In this document: in pieces, positions 50,501 to 62,500 of the stretch
Layout: every line of letters begins with the position of its first letter
Position numbering within the stretch: position 1 is the first letter of the stretch
Source: Echinococcus granulosus
Lineage: Eukaryota; Platyhelminthes; Cestoda; Cyclophyllidea; Taeniidae
Direction: 5' to 3'
Length of the DNA stretch: 64,000 bases
Assembly (NCBI RefSeq): GCF_000524195.1
Contig: NW_020170537.1
Location: 63,974 to 127,973, forward strand
Translations under genes and position numbers: made by a program
The notes under the pieces: model-generated
Database searches by the model: none
The model's input: the letters and a program-made list of their open reading frames with translations, nothing else
What the model was told of the DNA's origin: nothing

Positions 50501-51314
50501 GTTTAAACGATCAAAAGCCATTGTCCGCCTATCTGCCTACATTTCACTTCTTATTAAAATGCAACCTTTTTGAACATAAAATCCATTCTGATGTGCATGA
50601 GGTCACTTTGGCTATTTGCACAATTGCCTGTGAGCCTCGTCTGGGGTTCTATTGGCGAAGGTTTAATCACTCAAGCGACCTGACCCGAAAATCAATGGGT
50701 CTATTAATGGGGTGAACTATCATGCAATACAATGGTTCTTTAAATGGTCTATTTGCTCTGGTTCAGAGTGACATCTGAAGGTTAGCCACTTTTAAAGACA
50801 AATGCGTGTCCGGAGTTGGAAGGGGTAAATGATACGGGTTAACGGTTTAATTCCAGCTGAAAGGCAGGCATTGAAGTGACTGTTTCCATTTCCCAAACAA
50901 GACTTCAATTCTAGCCATTTTTTGAAGGGCAAAGTTGCTCTTACCATTTGTAAGATTGCAAAAACGTTTTCGGATTGCTCTGAAATTGGTAGAAATGCAC
51001 TTAGACATCCTGAGAAAAGCCTCGCATTCTATAGCACTCTATTTGATTTCAGTAGTATGCGGTAAACACAGAAACGAAGGCGAAACGGTGGTAGACCAAT
51101 CATGGCCAAAACAAAAAAAACACCAACCACTTTCTTATTAGATAAATTGCCTTCATTTAATTTGCATATGACCAGACCTTTTGAATCATAGAACTTGAAA
51201 TAAAATGCATCAAATGGCTTCCAAAGATAGGTCGCAAAAGCAAGCAACGCAGTCAAAAAAAGGCCCATAACTCAATTTATTGGTCCTTACCCTACAATTC
51301 GTCTCGCAATCATT
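38510..51314. other. Gene-poor region with tandem repeats and TAAT-rich stretches
   Basis: No gene could be named. Notable content: repeated ATCGAT/GATCGAT words around 41.3-42.1 kb; a GC-rich alternating purine-pyrimidine block at 42.66-43.06 kb; a CGGCCGCCGGCCG palindrome at 43441; TG-rich runs near 45.46, 45.98 and 47.3 kb; and TAATTA/ATTAAT clusters at 48.86-49.63 kb. An exon-like segment on the minus strand at 40477-40528 is described under findings. Confidence 0.4.
42660..43060. repeat. Alternating purine-pyrimidine (Z-DNA-prone) block
   Basis: Runs such as GCATGCGTACGTGCATGCG, CGCACGCGCGCACATATACG and GTGTGCACGCACCACGCACG alternate purine and pyrimidine over tens of bases, with high CpG content. 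Overlapping open frames here on both strands are Cys/Arg/His/Thr-rich artefacts of the repeat. Confidence 0.65.
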
Positions 51315-52450
51315 TTTTATGTAGGTGGTACATAAATCTCGCCAGACGTCTTCCAAAAGAGTGTCAGGATTCCCATTCACCTCCCTTACCTCACGCCCAG
51401 AATCATACATTCCGACCCATCGTGAAGGGGAGGCGGAACCTTCTTTTTGAGGTAAATTGGGCTTCCTACGACGTTGCCCCAAGAATTGCTGCAATTAGAG
51501 GTATGGTGATAAATGGCGTCCTCTTTACGGACACACACCTATATACACACACATGCAGACCGACCTACCGACAGACGGACCAAAGCCCAACAGCAACTAC
51601 TGCAGAAGCGGCAGCGGCAATGGCAGCACCATCATCTGTGACCTTCGCTTTGCCATCTTCTGGGACAGACAAGGCATGTCTGACATGGAAAATGAGGTTA
51701 AGTGCTCAGGCGCACGAAAGTGCATACATCATCAAGCACTTTCAACTGTAAGATCGTGTTTCTAATCAGGCCTGTAGTTTAGATATATCCAGTTAATATC
51801 AACACAAAAGAGGTAAATTGATGTCCCATTGCTTCACATGAACTATACAATTCGGTGCGACATGGCTTAATTCGCGCGTGATGATCCACGTGGAAAGAGT
51901 TGATAGATGGATAGGTAGATGGGTGGATAGATAGGTAGCTAAATAAATGAGTACATTTTGACGTACACACACACACGCCAAAAATGCTATAAAATTTACT
52001 GGCGATACGTAGGTTGATTAATAATGCAACTTTTTCGTCGGACCACTCACTGCCACTCGATCTTACATGAGAAGGATCACGCCACAGATAGGGAGCCAAA
52101 TGCTGAGGCTCAAAATGTAGGCAGCATTAAGGGAGAGAAAGGTAAAACGTAGTAGTAGCACAAACATTGGGTTTCTGAAAATTGAAGTTATGTATTGAGG
52201 GGCTCGGGTGAGTCCATTCCTATTTGCTAGGTGGTGTGTGTACGATTGACTTGGAGCATGCGATGAAGGTAACACTTAATTGTGAGCAACACGTCTTCTT
52301 GGAGTACATTCGACAGGATAAGCAAAGCAGTGTTCCAAGATTGGCTAGTCAGTCAATAAAAAATCGGATTCCTTAAAATTGGCTTACAGGTGTCTTGGAC
52401 ATACGGTCTAGAGTGCCTACCTCCATGCCAATGCAATTCACCTTGTCTTA
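51315..52450 (-). repeat. Copy B of a 1.15-kb inverted duplicated element
   Basis: Read on the minus strand, this stretch aligns collinearly with 60755-61905 on the plus strand. Shared landmarks in order: AGCCAATCTT, GCTCCAAGTCAATC, the core CCCTATCTGTGGCGTGATCC, CGTATCGCCAGTAAATTT, a CATCTATC tract, CCATGTCAGA, CCTCTAATTG and CTTGGGGCAACGTC, TCGGAATGT. Flanks differ by many indels, but the core has none over about 125 bp. This is either an interspersed repeat family or a local inverted duplication. No terminal repeats or target-site duplication could be fixed. Confidence 0.75.
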
Positions 52451-52915
52451 ATTCAAAAAGAATAGACGACACAAACATGCACTATCCTTTACACGATAAA
52501 GATGTTTACTAAAACGACTTTTGAATCTCCAGACACCTGTTTTCAGCATTGTAAGGAACGCTTAAGCCCTAACCTAGTATTTAATTTCTCTTTGGGATGT
52601 ACACACGCAAGTGGAGAGGTAGCATGAGCAGATGAATGACGAGGAGCCCACATGAAGTAGAATAATGCAGGAGATTGCCACAATGCCGTTTGGTAGTGAT
52701 TAACTGAGCATAAAAACGGTTGCTTGCCTCCTTTCAGAGTGTAAAATGGTGAGGAATCTGCAAGTATCCTATCCGTGAGCCACAAAAGAAAAAGTAGCGC
52801 CTTTTCTAATATCACAATGCCGTTTTCCTAGTGACATTATTCACTGATTTCCCAATGTTCTTAAGTTAATTATATTCCCATTCATTTACATACCGCCACA
52901 ACCGTTGAGTTTATT

Positions 52916-53098
52916 TCATTTATTTAAATGCAACCGACCGAAACCGATGTCTGATTCATGCATTTTGGGCGGCGGTTTTGCAGTGGGGGCTGGTTCCTCC
53001 TTATGTTCATAATGAATAGCTTGTTCAATGCTCCACTCAAGTGGTTGCAGTGATCCCCCCACTGCCCTCAGTAAAACCGCTAATATTAATGAGCCCAA
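52916..53098 (-). CDS. Possible terminal exon, unrecognised
   Basis: The minus-strand frame ends LEWSIEQAIHYEHKEEPAPT, AKPPPKMHESDIGFGRLHLNK, TGA. Two AATAAA signals overlap or directly follow the stop (52924-52919 and 52915-52910). An acceptor-like ACTGAGGGCAG lies within the frame. The acidic-then-Pro/Lys composition looks protein-like, but no upstream exon or family could be tied to it. Confidence 0.2.
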   Translation of the reverse strand: MGSLILAVLLRAVGGSLQPLEWSIEQAIHYEHKEEPAPTAKPPPKMHESDIGFGRLHLNK

Positions 53099-55998
53099 CG
53101 GCTATATTATCACGTTTGTAGGGGAAACCTTTTCCAGCATGCATTCAATGTGCAGCCTTTCCCCCTCCACACCCCTCCAGTAACAATTAGGCCTGGGGTT
53201 GTTAAATATGTCATTAATTAAAGGAGGGAGAGAAGGCTAGCCAATGAGAATTTGACTTTGGCTGTGATTGATTTTCTAATTAATTTGATTGCCTTGTCAT
53301 GAGTTCACATCATTCTTAAGAAGAGTTCTTATTAAAAAATTCATCCTTTTATTGATTTTAGGGGTAATGGCAAAAACCAAGCCCTTGCTTTACCTACGGA
53401 TCTTAAAAATAACATTGTGGCTTAGTGAAACAATGACAGCCATTTTTTTGCATTTCGACACAGATTGGAAAGGATTTTTAAGAATTTAATCTTGTGGTAG
53501 ACAATTTTGTTTCATTTTTTGTCCAACTTGATATGTTACGGTCTGTATGCGTGAATGAACGCATACGTGTAAGGAGTTTTGGTAGACAAATGTTGGTGCG
53601 CAGTTTGTGGTATCCCAAATTCCACTACTAAAAATTTGTTGGGCATATTTTAGACATCTCTTATTGATACTCATTTAAAGTTGCCTAGACTTATTAAGAT
53701 GCTAGGGTGAATTTAATTCATTAAAATCCTATGGCTTCTCCCACTTTTAATCCCCCACTGACGAAGCTAAATGCACGCGAATCCAACATCGTGGGTAGAT
53801 AAAAGTCATTAATATTTAATTGAGGGATTTTAGAGATAACTGGTCGAAACGACGTTCAATCGAAGGGTTATGGACTGACACATTCCTGGATCATACATCG
53901 CTGTCGCGATGTCCAGTTTTCAACCCCTGCATATGTTCCACAAGTTAATTCCTCATTATTACAAAGCAAAGATGCCTTTTCTTTTCCGGAAAGGCAATGA
54001 GTTGCCATAAATACTTTATCTGCATCACTAGAGTCTAGACACCCTTGAACGAATTCCTAGTTTTGAAATTAAACTTCTGATTCGTTCTATGAACTTGAAA
54101 TTTCGGTACAGACGCATCCTTTGCCGCCTATCCCCCTTGACAAAAAATGATGTTTTTTAGAGGAGACAACTCTTGCTGAGGAAGTGCGGTCGGACAAGAG
54201 AAAACTCTCAAAACTTACATAAAGAATCAAAGAAAAGATAGCCTTCCTTTCTTAAGAGCTGCACAAATCGAGGAACCTCATTATTACCAACTGTAAAAGT
54301 AAGTTCAAAGTAAAAGTCCTGCTAAACATTAAACGTAGATTTATGGGACTGGATAGTAATGACAAAAATTATCTGGAAATCATATTTTGGATTCGCCAGT
54401 AATACATGCATAGATCCCAAAAGAGTGTACTGGACTAAAGATATCCAGGACGGATATCACAGTTTGGTGTAGGGAAGAACTAGCAAGAGGAGATGGGGCA
54501 AGCAGCTATCAGTAGCACCAAATTTTCCCCTTACCACGTAGCAATTCGTAAGTTGGCTGGAGTTGTCAAGTTAGATAGGAAAAAAAAACGAAAACAGTAA
54601 TGAAGTGGAAGTGATAATTCCTAAGTAAAAACACTTAGATTATTATTGACTTATTTATGCGTACAACTTAATGTTTACTAAAGAAGCTTACAACCACAGT
54701 GGAGGTTTCAATCTCCAAACTTCAGATTTCTCTACTTTCCAACATTTGACATTGTCAATTCTCTCCAAAATTAAACCTTCTGGGAGAAAATGTACTTTAT
54801 ACTGATCCTGATTCGCGAATTCAGTGCGTTTTACATGTGCCCTTACCTCCTTCGCTTTTGAGGTCATTAAAGCGATTTGTGATGTAGGGCAGGTGTTATC
54901 GTTGAGTTGGGTGGATCAAGTTCTCTCTTTTTTTAGCATCCTAGACGCCTCAGAGGTCGGTCAGTTCAACAATAGTGACGAGTCAGACCCATGCAAGACA
55001 TTATGGCATACACTTCAGTTTTAACCTTGCTAGGTGCTCGCTTAAACGGACATGTGCGGAATATTCCAAGAACTAGAGTTGAAGAATCCTAGTTGTCTGT
55101 CCTGGAGGCGCATTAGATGGATATCGCTCTGCTACAGCTTGACTGGCTGTCTTTGAGACAGTAGTGAACCGTCTCTGAATGTCCGGCGACCTTTCGTACT
55201 TCGGCAGTGACATCATTCTACCACTAGCCGTTTAAGTGTTGTTCAAGTGTGGTCAAATCGCATTACACACCAGAACTTCCGGCCTTAAGAAGACAGATAT
55301 GGAGTATTTCATGGAAGAGCAAAAATACGGCAAATTCGCCTAATTTATCTCCGCGACTCCGTCCTGCGGAGATGGGATGAGGATTAAAAGGGGAGAGGGG
55401 GCAGAAATGGGGCAGGAATGCCTTAACTCGCCATGCCGCATGGGTCGTTTGAAGTTGCAATGACAAGTAGGTCGGGGAGACCAGAATGAAGAGGCGGTGC
55501 ACGACGTTATTGAAATCTAGCCCGCCTGCATGTGTGTTGGCATGCGTGCGCGCTTGCACGCATTCCGGACGAGGAAAACAACCCCAGAGGAGATGCAACA
55601 AAACAAGCCTGTCGGTTCGTTTGAAGTAGCGGAATTAAATAGTACTTTGTTTTGGATTTAAGCTAACACGCGCATAGCAAATACTGTCGCGTTCTGGGTT
55701 TATCTCGACGCGACACAGAAGGAGAAAAGGATACAAAAATCCACTACATAATTGTAATGAAACATTGGGGCGTGTAACAACCAGAAAGCAACTTCGGGCT
55801 CATGGAAACTTTTTAGCCAGCTTATCGACTCCAGTCCCCTTTTTTGATCCAAATTGGGGATCAGAGATGTAAAAAAGTTAATTGGCCAAAGGGAGGGGAA
55901 GTGAGAGCACAATCAGTGGAGACTTTCAACGCAGTCTATTTGACTGAAGCGCAGGTGGATTTTGGAGTAAACAAACCGCGTTTTTGCGCAGTATTAAG

Positions 55999-56026
55999 CA
56001 CACATACACACACACACACACACACT
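55999..56026. repeat. (CA)n microsatellite
   Basis: A near-perfect CA dinucleotide run with a single TA interruption. Confidence 0.9.
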
Positions 56027-57517
56027 TCTGTCTGCAATAAACTGATACGTCTTCAAGAGCCTAGATTGAGGAAATGTTTGGTTAGAGATACTTCCAAGGA
56101 AGTGGATGAGCTAACCTGAGCCTGGTATGGGAATATGTAACTCCAACTTTAAAGCGCCAAAGAGGGATGAGGTGGATGGCCGGTCTTTCATGTCAGCAAA
56201 TCATCACCATCACCACATTCTATTATTTGTCAAAGTCACTAGGGTACCCAGGCTTCCTTCCCTCAAAGAGCTCCTACTGACACCTTGGCACGAGGTGGTG
56301 ATAACCCTTCTGCAAATTTGTGTCATAACGACCATTTCCTTAATCCATGTGTGTGTGTGAGTGGGAGTGTCTGCAAATGGCACTCACGAGTTGATCGAGT
56401 GAAAAAAAAAAGACTTACCAACAATTAAGACACACTGGTGTAACTGATAGACACAAAAAGGTGAACATGTGTGATAAAAATTTTCTAATTAAATTAAGAG
56501 TCCGCCATATTGTGGGGGGAAGTGGCTTCTGGTAACAGTTTGATGTGATAATAAATAAAACAAAAAAACCGATGGTCAAAATGAAACTGGAGCTTCTTAG
56601 TGCAGTCAACCTCCACTCAGGAGGAAAATGTTGTTGCTGCAAAAGTAACATAGACTCGTTTTAATGCATGCAGTGAGGTAGAATTGACAGAAGGTTCTTA
56701 ATAAATTATGCCCCATCAGGATGTATCAAAGGAATGGCTAATGACGCTTTAGAGGCTTACGGTTTTTGTAATGTCAGTTTTAAATGACCAGTTGGAGACC
56801 ATTGTAATGTCTGGTTGAAAAAAAAGAGGCTCAAAGAATACTTCTTTAGAGTGATAATCTAAATGTCATAAAAAGCCGTTTATTTTGAGCACCACACTCA
56901 CTAAACCTATAAATTAACAAAACATGGACCATGATCAGACTAGTCCAAGGTGGTGCTACGTGTAAGATTCTCGGTTAGAAGGACCCACTCCACTTTTAAC
57001 GTAAACCAATGAAAAAAGGGCCCCCAGAGGAGTTGCATTCAACCCCATGTATAGACATAAAAACGGGATGGTAGAGTGACTACATGATTCAGACGAGGAA
57101 AAGTTAAGCTGCTAGGTGCACACTTCAGGGATTCCCCTGAGATCCTCGATACAGCGCGCACACCAATTAATGATTAGTTTCGGCGACTGCAGGCTACTAC
57201 AAAAAAACCTCCTAGTGTATATAATGTTAGTAGTTGATAAGATTAATAATTACATTCGACATAAGACGAATGACTAACATTTTTTTTAGGGCGTAGTAGT
57301 GGCATAAAACGCGCTTGGATGCATTTAGTTATTCAACCTTGGAGAGGAGAGAATTACGTAAGTCCTTTACACCAAAACCCACCTCAAATATGCAGAGCCA
57401 GAGCACCCATTTCGGCCTACTGCAACTAGACAAACAAAAAGGTGCGAAAAAGAAAGGAAGAAACACGAGGCCCTGAAACGATGCAAAGTGGAAAAGATGC
57501 ATGATAGAGCAGACGTT

Positions 57518-57829
57518 CTAGACGTACCCGTCCCACAGCCTGGGTTGTTGACAAATGGCACACAAAAGGGGTAAGGAGTAGAAGGGTCGACTTTCGTGCT
57601 CCCCGGTTTTTGGGATAAACATCGGCGGTCTGGTCAAAACACCAACACAAAGGGCAAACTGGAGGACACCAAAAACAACACTAACAGCGCATCCTACTAC
57701 TATGGGATTCAACTGTCTGATTTCTAAGGGAATCACTGGAATGTCCATGTCTGGTATTGCATTATCTGGCGACAAAACTGATGGTGGGTTGATCGTCATA
57801 GAAACATGGTCAAAACACGATTTTTTCAT
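57518..57829 (-). CDS. Unrecognised ATG-started frame with one hydrophobic segment
   Basis: Starts ATG after an acceptor-like TTGCTTATTAG, with an in-frame TGA upstream, and runs 103 codons to TAG. It has a polar, Pro-rich N-terminal half. A segment of about 25 residues, IVVGCAVSVVFGVLQFALCV and onward, could span a membrane. A Cys-containing tail follows, where a GTACGT donor near the end (after GGGACGG) could splice onward. No family is recognised. It could be a small membrane protein, a first exon, or chance. Confidence 0.27.
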   Translation of the reverse strand: MKKSCFDHVSMTINPPSVLSPDNAIPDMDIPVIPLEIRQLNPIVVGCAVSVVFGVLQFALCVGVLTRPPMFIPKTGEHESRPFYSLPLLCAICQQPRLWDGYV

Positions 57830-59425
57830 AGCTAATAAGCAAGCATCTCAAAAGTGACTAGCGTACTTATAAGTTTTAAGTAGGGGGTGTAAAATGGGTT
57901 TGCGTGTGAACAAATGCAAGGGTGAAAGGATTTTGAGAAAACATTTGGTGAATAAAGTTTATTTGACAATCGTAAAATTGGTAAACCCATATAATAGGAG
58001 TGGTAAAAAAATTGCTAGGATATTTAATAATGGAAAGCAGAAAAGGTTTGAGTTGTTTAAATTATTTGCTTATATAAAGCTGAATTTAAAAATCGTGGGA
58101 CCCATAAATCCATTTAATTTTCACGAAAATTGAGTGAATTTTTGCCCTTCCAAAAGGTGCTAACACTACTAAAATCCTTTTACCCCAAGACTTCTCAATA
58201 AATATCGAACGCCACTACTTAGGAATGCAAAGGGTGTCGAAGAAAGAAGACTTTGTTCGGTTTTAGACACAATATAAAACGTTAAATCTTTGTTTATCTC
58301 TCACTTCCGGTAAAGGGATCACCTTGGGTCCCCACTACCGTACCTTAGCCGAGTAAGCTGGCCTCTGGGTCACGCCTGTAGCCAAGCCCCTCTGTATCGC
58401 GAATGCATATGTTCTGTCCTAGGATCATGGCATCTTCCTTCTTCAAGGACAGTTTTGGGCGCTCTGTAACCCATATTTGGCTGTGATGCATGCTCTGCTG
58501 AATATGCCTTTAAGACGACGAGTGTAATAGGTTCAGTGTTCCTCCCTTTCACTTCCGGTTTCATATTCTAGACACACAAAGCGTGTGAAAATTTGCATTT
58601 TTATTTGGTGAATGAAACGAGCTCTTGTGGATTATTAAGATTTAAAGGGGGTCGGGGCTAGTTTCCTCCTCTGGGGCTAAAGGCGTACGCTCCGTCACGT
58701 GGTTGCCATAAACTGATAGCTTTTCAATTAAAGGTACATTCAACGAATGGGAAGTTTCCGCCAGCTTCAGATGAGTGGACGTTGCCGATCTCTAAGGGAG
58801 AGATAAACAATTATCCCCCGTAAAAATTAAATAAACCATAAATAGAAGCCGGCTTCCTGTAGACAATCTTCAGGATACAAGGGTCTGAAGCCGAATACAA
58901 AAGTAAAATGCAATACAAATGTTCGATAGCGTCATTAGACTGGAAAAATTATGAGGGGCAATTATGCAGACTACTAGTAAAATGCCGTTTTCAATAACTA
59001 AAGGGATAACAATTGGGGATTACAAATGAGGCATCTAGAAAGCAAAAAAGTGGACGCCACAGCGTGAGGCGCAAAAATTGTAGCATAAGTTTTATATTTA
59101 TATAGGCATTTTAAGCAAGTTGAAGAAAGCAAACTCTTCCATACCAGAATCGTCTGATGAAATTTATTTTGCCGTTTTTATGAACTCCACGGCAAGTTAC
59201 GCCCTTTTGCAGCCTACAAAGGCGTTGAGTGAAAAGTCAATGCATTTATTTGATTTTGCCAATTCTCTCAAAAACATCATCATATTTTGTCGATTAGAAT
59301 GCATGTTGCAACCTTAGAATGCGATTGGTCTGTCCATTTGTTGCTAATAGTAACGTAACTTGATGAAAATTGAAATGTATTTTTCTCGTGTGTGGATTGC
59401 GCAGGTTAAGTAGGCGAAAAAATTA

Positions 59426-59553
59426 ATGGCTATTCGTGTTGGTAAAGTTCGAGAATGGACTAAAGACGAGCTGGAGGATGCTTACTTGCGTTTATATGAT
59501 GAAAATCAGGAGTTTCGCCGAGTTATTGCAGAACAAAACAGTAAAATTAAAAC
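59426..59553 (+). CDS. RPGRIP1L: RPGRIP1L exon 1
   Basis: MAIRVGKVREWTKDELEDAY, then LRLYDENQEFRRVIAEQN and SKIK. The donor GTAGGA at 59554 follows AAAAC, two bases into a Thr codon. It matches the first conserved helix of RPGRIP1L. Confidence 0.85.
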
Positions 59554-62500
59554 GTAGGAGTATCTGCACTTTATTGCAACTCTTAAAGGCTTAGCACAAA
59601 AATTATGAGAATTGCAGCGGATAACAAGAAATTTTCCGATGTATATGCTAAGGCGAAGGAGGACGTTTTTCGAGGAGATCAACATACCAAAAAGGTACGA
59701 CGATGATATTATATACAAAGTTGGCAATTTTGGGACTCTTGTTCTTACAAAAATAGCTTGGTAAAATATTAGGATTGCGCGGTGTTTCTCGTGATATTAC
59801 ACGTTGTTTGTAATATTTAGTGTGTTTTTTCTTTTTACAACAAATATATTGAATTTGGTTCACTTTACGGTAGTGCGTTTCTATCTTTCCAAGGACGAAG
59901 AACCACCTTTGGATAAATCAACACCTCTTTTACGGAAAATCAAAAGGCAAAATGTCCAAAACGCAGCATTGTTAGTTTTTATCTTATTCATATCAGTTGA
60001 TCCAGTGCTTTACATACGAATGCATTTGCTTGTCGGCGAAACACACAAAGCCATAGAATTATATTTTGACTTAAGTGACTTTCAAACAACTGCTTCTTGC
60101 AATATTTACCAATAAATTGCCAAAAACTCTAAGCACATTACAGACATTACATTGATGGGTATCATATTAATTCTTTCTTAACTTTGGTCTTGATATTTGC
60201 CTATTATTCTTGTATTTTCTTAGAGAGAAAGCCATAAAGCAACTTAACAATCAGAACATACAAATGAAATCCCGCATTAAGGAACTGGAGCTGGTAGTCG
60301 ACAATCAGAATAAGATAATTCGTGATAAAGAAGAAGCAGAAGATGCATTCAAACAGAGGTATTTTTCGTCGTTCATCATTAGCACCATCATATATTACAG
60401 GTTTTACTTACTGTGAATGGAAATATTTCTCTTTTGCTGGATTTAGAGATACCTTTGCCGAGAACATTGAAATGATACGTTTAAAAAGACAACTTGCAGA
60501 GAAGGAGAAGGAAATTGAACACTTGACGACTCAGGTGGCCTCAACACGGGAGCAGCTGAATTTGGTGGACCTAGAGAAACACAGTATTCATAAGCAAGAT
60601 ATGCAGACAGATTCTATGGGAAAAAATGAACTGCAAATTAAACTGCATTTTGTAAGTTATAGCACTCTACTAAACAATTTCCTTGCTAAAATATCTTTGG
60701 AATATTGTGTATTAACAATAGGGTCGTTCAATATACCTTCGGAGGCCTATGTGAGTAACATCTAAGATCAAATTGCATGGCATAGGTAAAAGCATTCTGA
60801 ACCATGTGTTCAACCCATCCTTAAGTTAGTTTTAAGGGTTCCAATTTTTTACTGACCGAATAGCCAATCTTAGGAAACAGACTTACTTATCAATTGTATT
60901 CTTAGGAGTGGTGTTCAAAATTAACTACTGTCTCCATCCCTTGCTCCAAGTCAATCAATCACCTGTGTCACCTTGCAAATGGGAATGAACTCACTTAAGC
61001 CTTATAATGCATAACTTCGGTATGTAGGAACCCAATATTCGTACTACCTCCACGTTTTATCTTTCTCCTGCGTAATACTACCAAGTTGTTTGATCCCTAG
61101 CATTTGGGTCCCTATCTGTGGCGTGATCCTTCTCATGTTAAGCTGAGTGGCAGTAAGTGGTCTGACAAAAAAGTTGCACCATTAGTCAACTTACGTATCG
61201 CCAGTAAATTTCATAGCATTAGTGGTGTGCTCGTATACATTTATTTATTTATTAATCAATCAGCCTGTCTGCCTATCTTTCTGCCCATCTATCCATCTAT
61301 CTATTAATCTATCTATCTATCGACTACTGCCGCTTGATACAAACCATGTTGTACTGAACTGTGTAGTTAATTAAGAGAGAGGAAATGCCACTTTTCCTCT
61401 TTAATATCTGCACTAACTGTGGATGTTAAAATGACAAATCTGGCTAAAAATATGTTTGATCACTCTGAAGCGCTAGACAATGTATTCACTTCTGCATGCT
61501 TAAACGTAAGATAACCTCATTTCCCATGTCAGATTCGTCTTGTTCATTCCACGTGGTGGTAAAGCAGTCATTAGTGATGCTGGTGCTATCATTGCTACTG
61601 TCGTTGTTATTGGCACCACCGCTTCTGCTGCAGTAGTTAGTGGGCTTCAGTTTTTCGATCGTTCTCTATGTGTACGTGGGTCCGTAAGGGGAAGGTCATT
61701 TATTTTCTTACCTCTAATTGTAGCAGTGCTTGGGGCAACGTCATGAGAGAGCCAATTAATTATATAAAAGGAGATTCGTCTCCTTTTCATAATCAGTCGG
61801 AATGTTCGATTCTAGGCGAAAGTTAAAGAAGAGACCGAAATACCGACACTTTATAAAATACGTTTGGAGAAGATTATGCCGCCACCTTTTAACATATTTG
61901 ATAATTTTTACCTACTGCTGTCAATTTTTCTTTGTAAGATTTTTCCCATTACAATTGTTTACTAAATTAGTGTTTATTTGACACATATATGGCTACAGAT
62001 TATGCTTCCTTTCCTTTTTAATCATTCCTTATGGTACCTCGCATTGAAATGCTCATTTTCGACGCTAATGTGGTTTTTTAGCATTTATCCTTAGATTTAA
62101 TGGCCATTAAGACAGTCTTCATTTTCCTATTTTTCCATAAGATCGCTACAATACATGAATTAAAAAATCTTATTATCGTTAAATCTTTAACACTTGCGGT
62201 AATTAATTGAAGTGGGAATGAAATCACTCCATGCCAATTTTAGAACTTTGGGGATAATGATTCGGAAGACTTGATGGAGTTTCTTAATGTAATTTTGTTG
62301 TTTACGTGTAACGGAAATGTTTATTTCTTCAGTTTGACGCTTTATATGGTAAAAAGAAGAAATAAAGCTTCTAATTAGGGGATGAGCTTCCACTAACCAA
62401 GGCAAACCAGGACTTAGGAGTAGCTGATATATTTGAGTAGCATATACAGGAGTAATGTGGCCAAATAACTCCCGGCACCGTTTGTCTGCATAATTTGAGA

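Larger units (their letters stand above)
52451..59425. other. Intergenic region before RPGRIP1L
   Basis: AT-rich, TAAT-rich DNA. Weak candidates: a terminal-exon-like frame on the minus strand at 52916-53098, an ATG-started minus frame at 57518-57829, and a small basic plus frame at 57894-58133. A CA microsatellite lies at 55999-56026. A perfect 8-bp hairpin (GTATGCGT/ACGCATAC) is at 53545-53566. Confidence 0.4.

Noticed and set aside
51291..51488. Minus-strand exon-like frame with acceptor CTAATTGCAG and donor GTAAGG, 66 codons
   Set aside because: It lies almost wholly within copy B of the duplicated element. The homologous part of copy A does not keep the frame, so it is more likely repeat sequence than a gene.
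51553..51765. Plus-strand frame with SGSGNGSTIICDLRFAIFWD
   Set aside because: It also falls in the duplicated element, and the equivalent reading in the other copy is not preserved.
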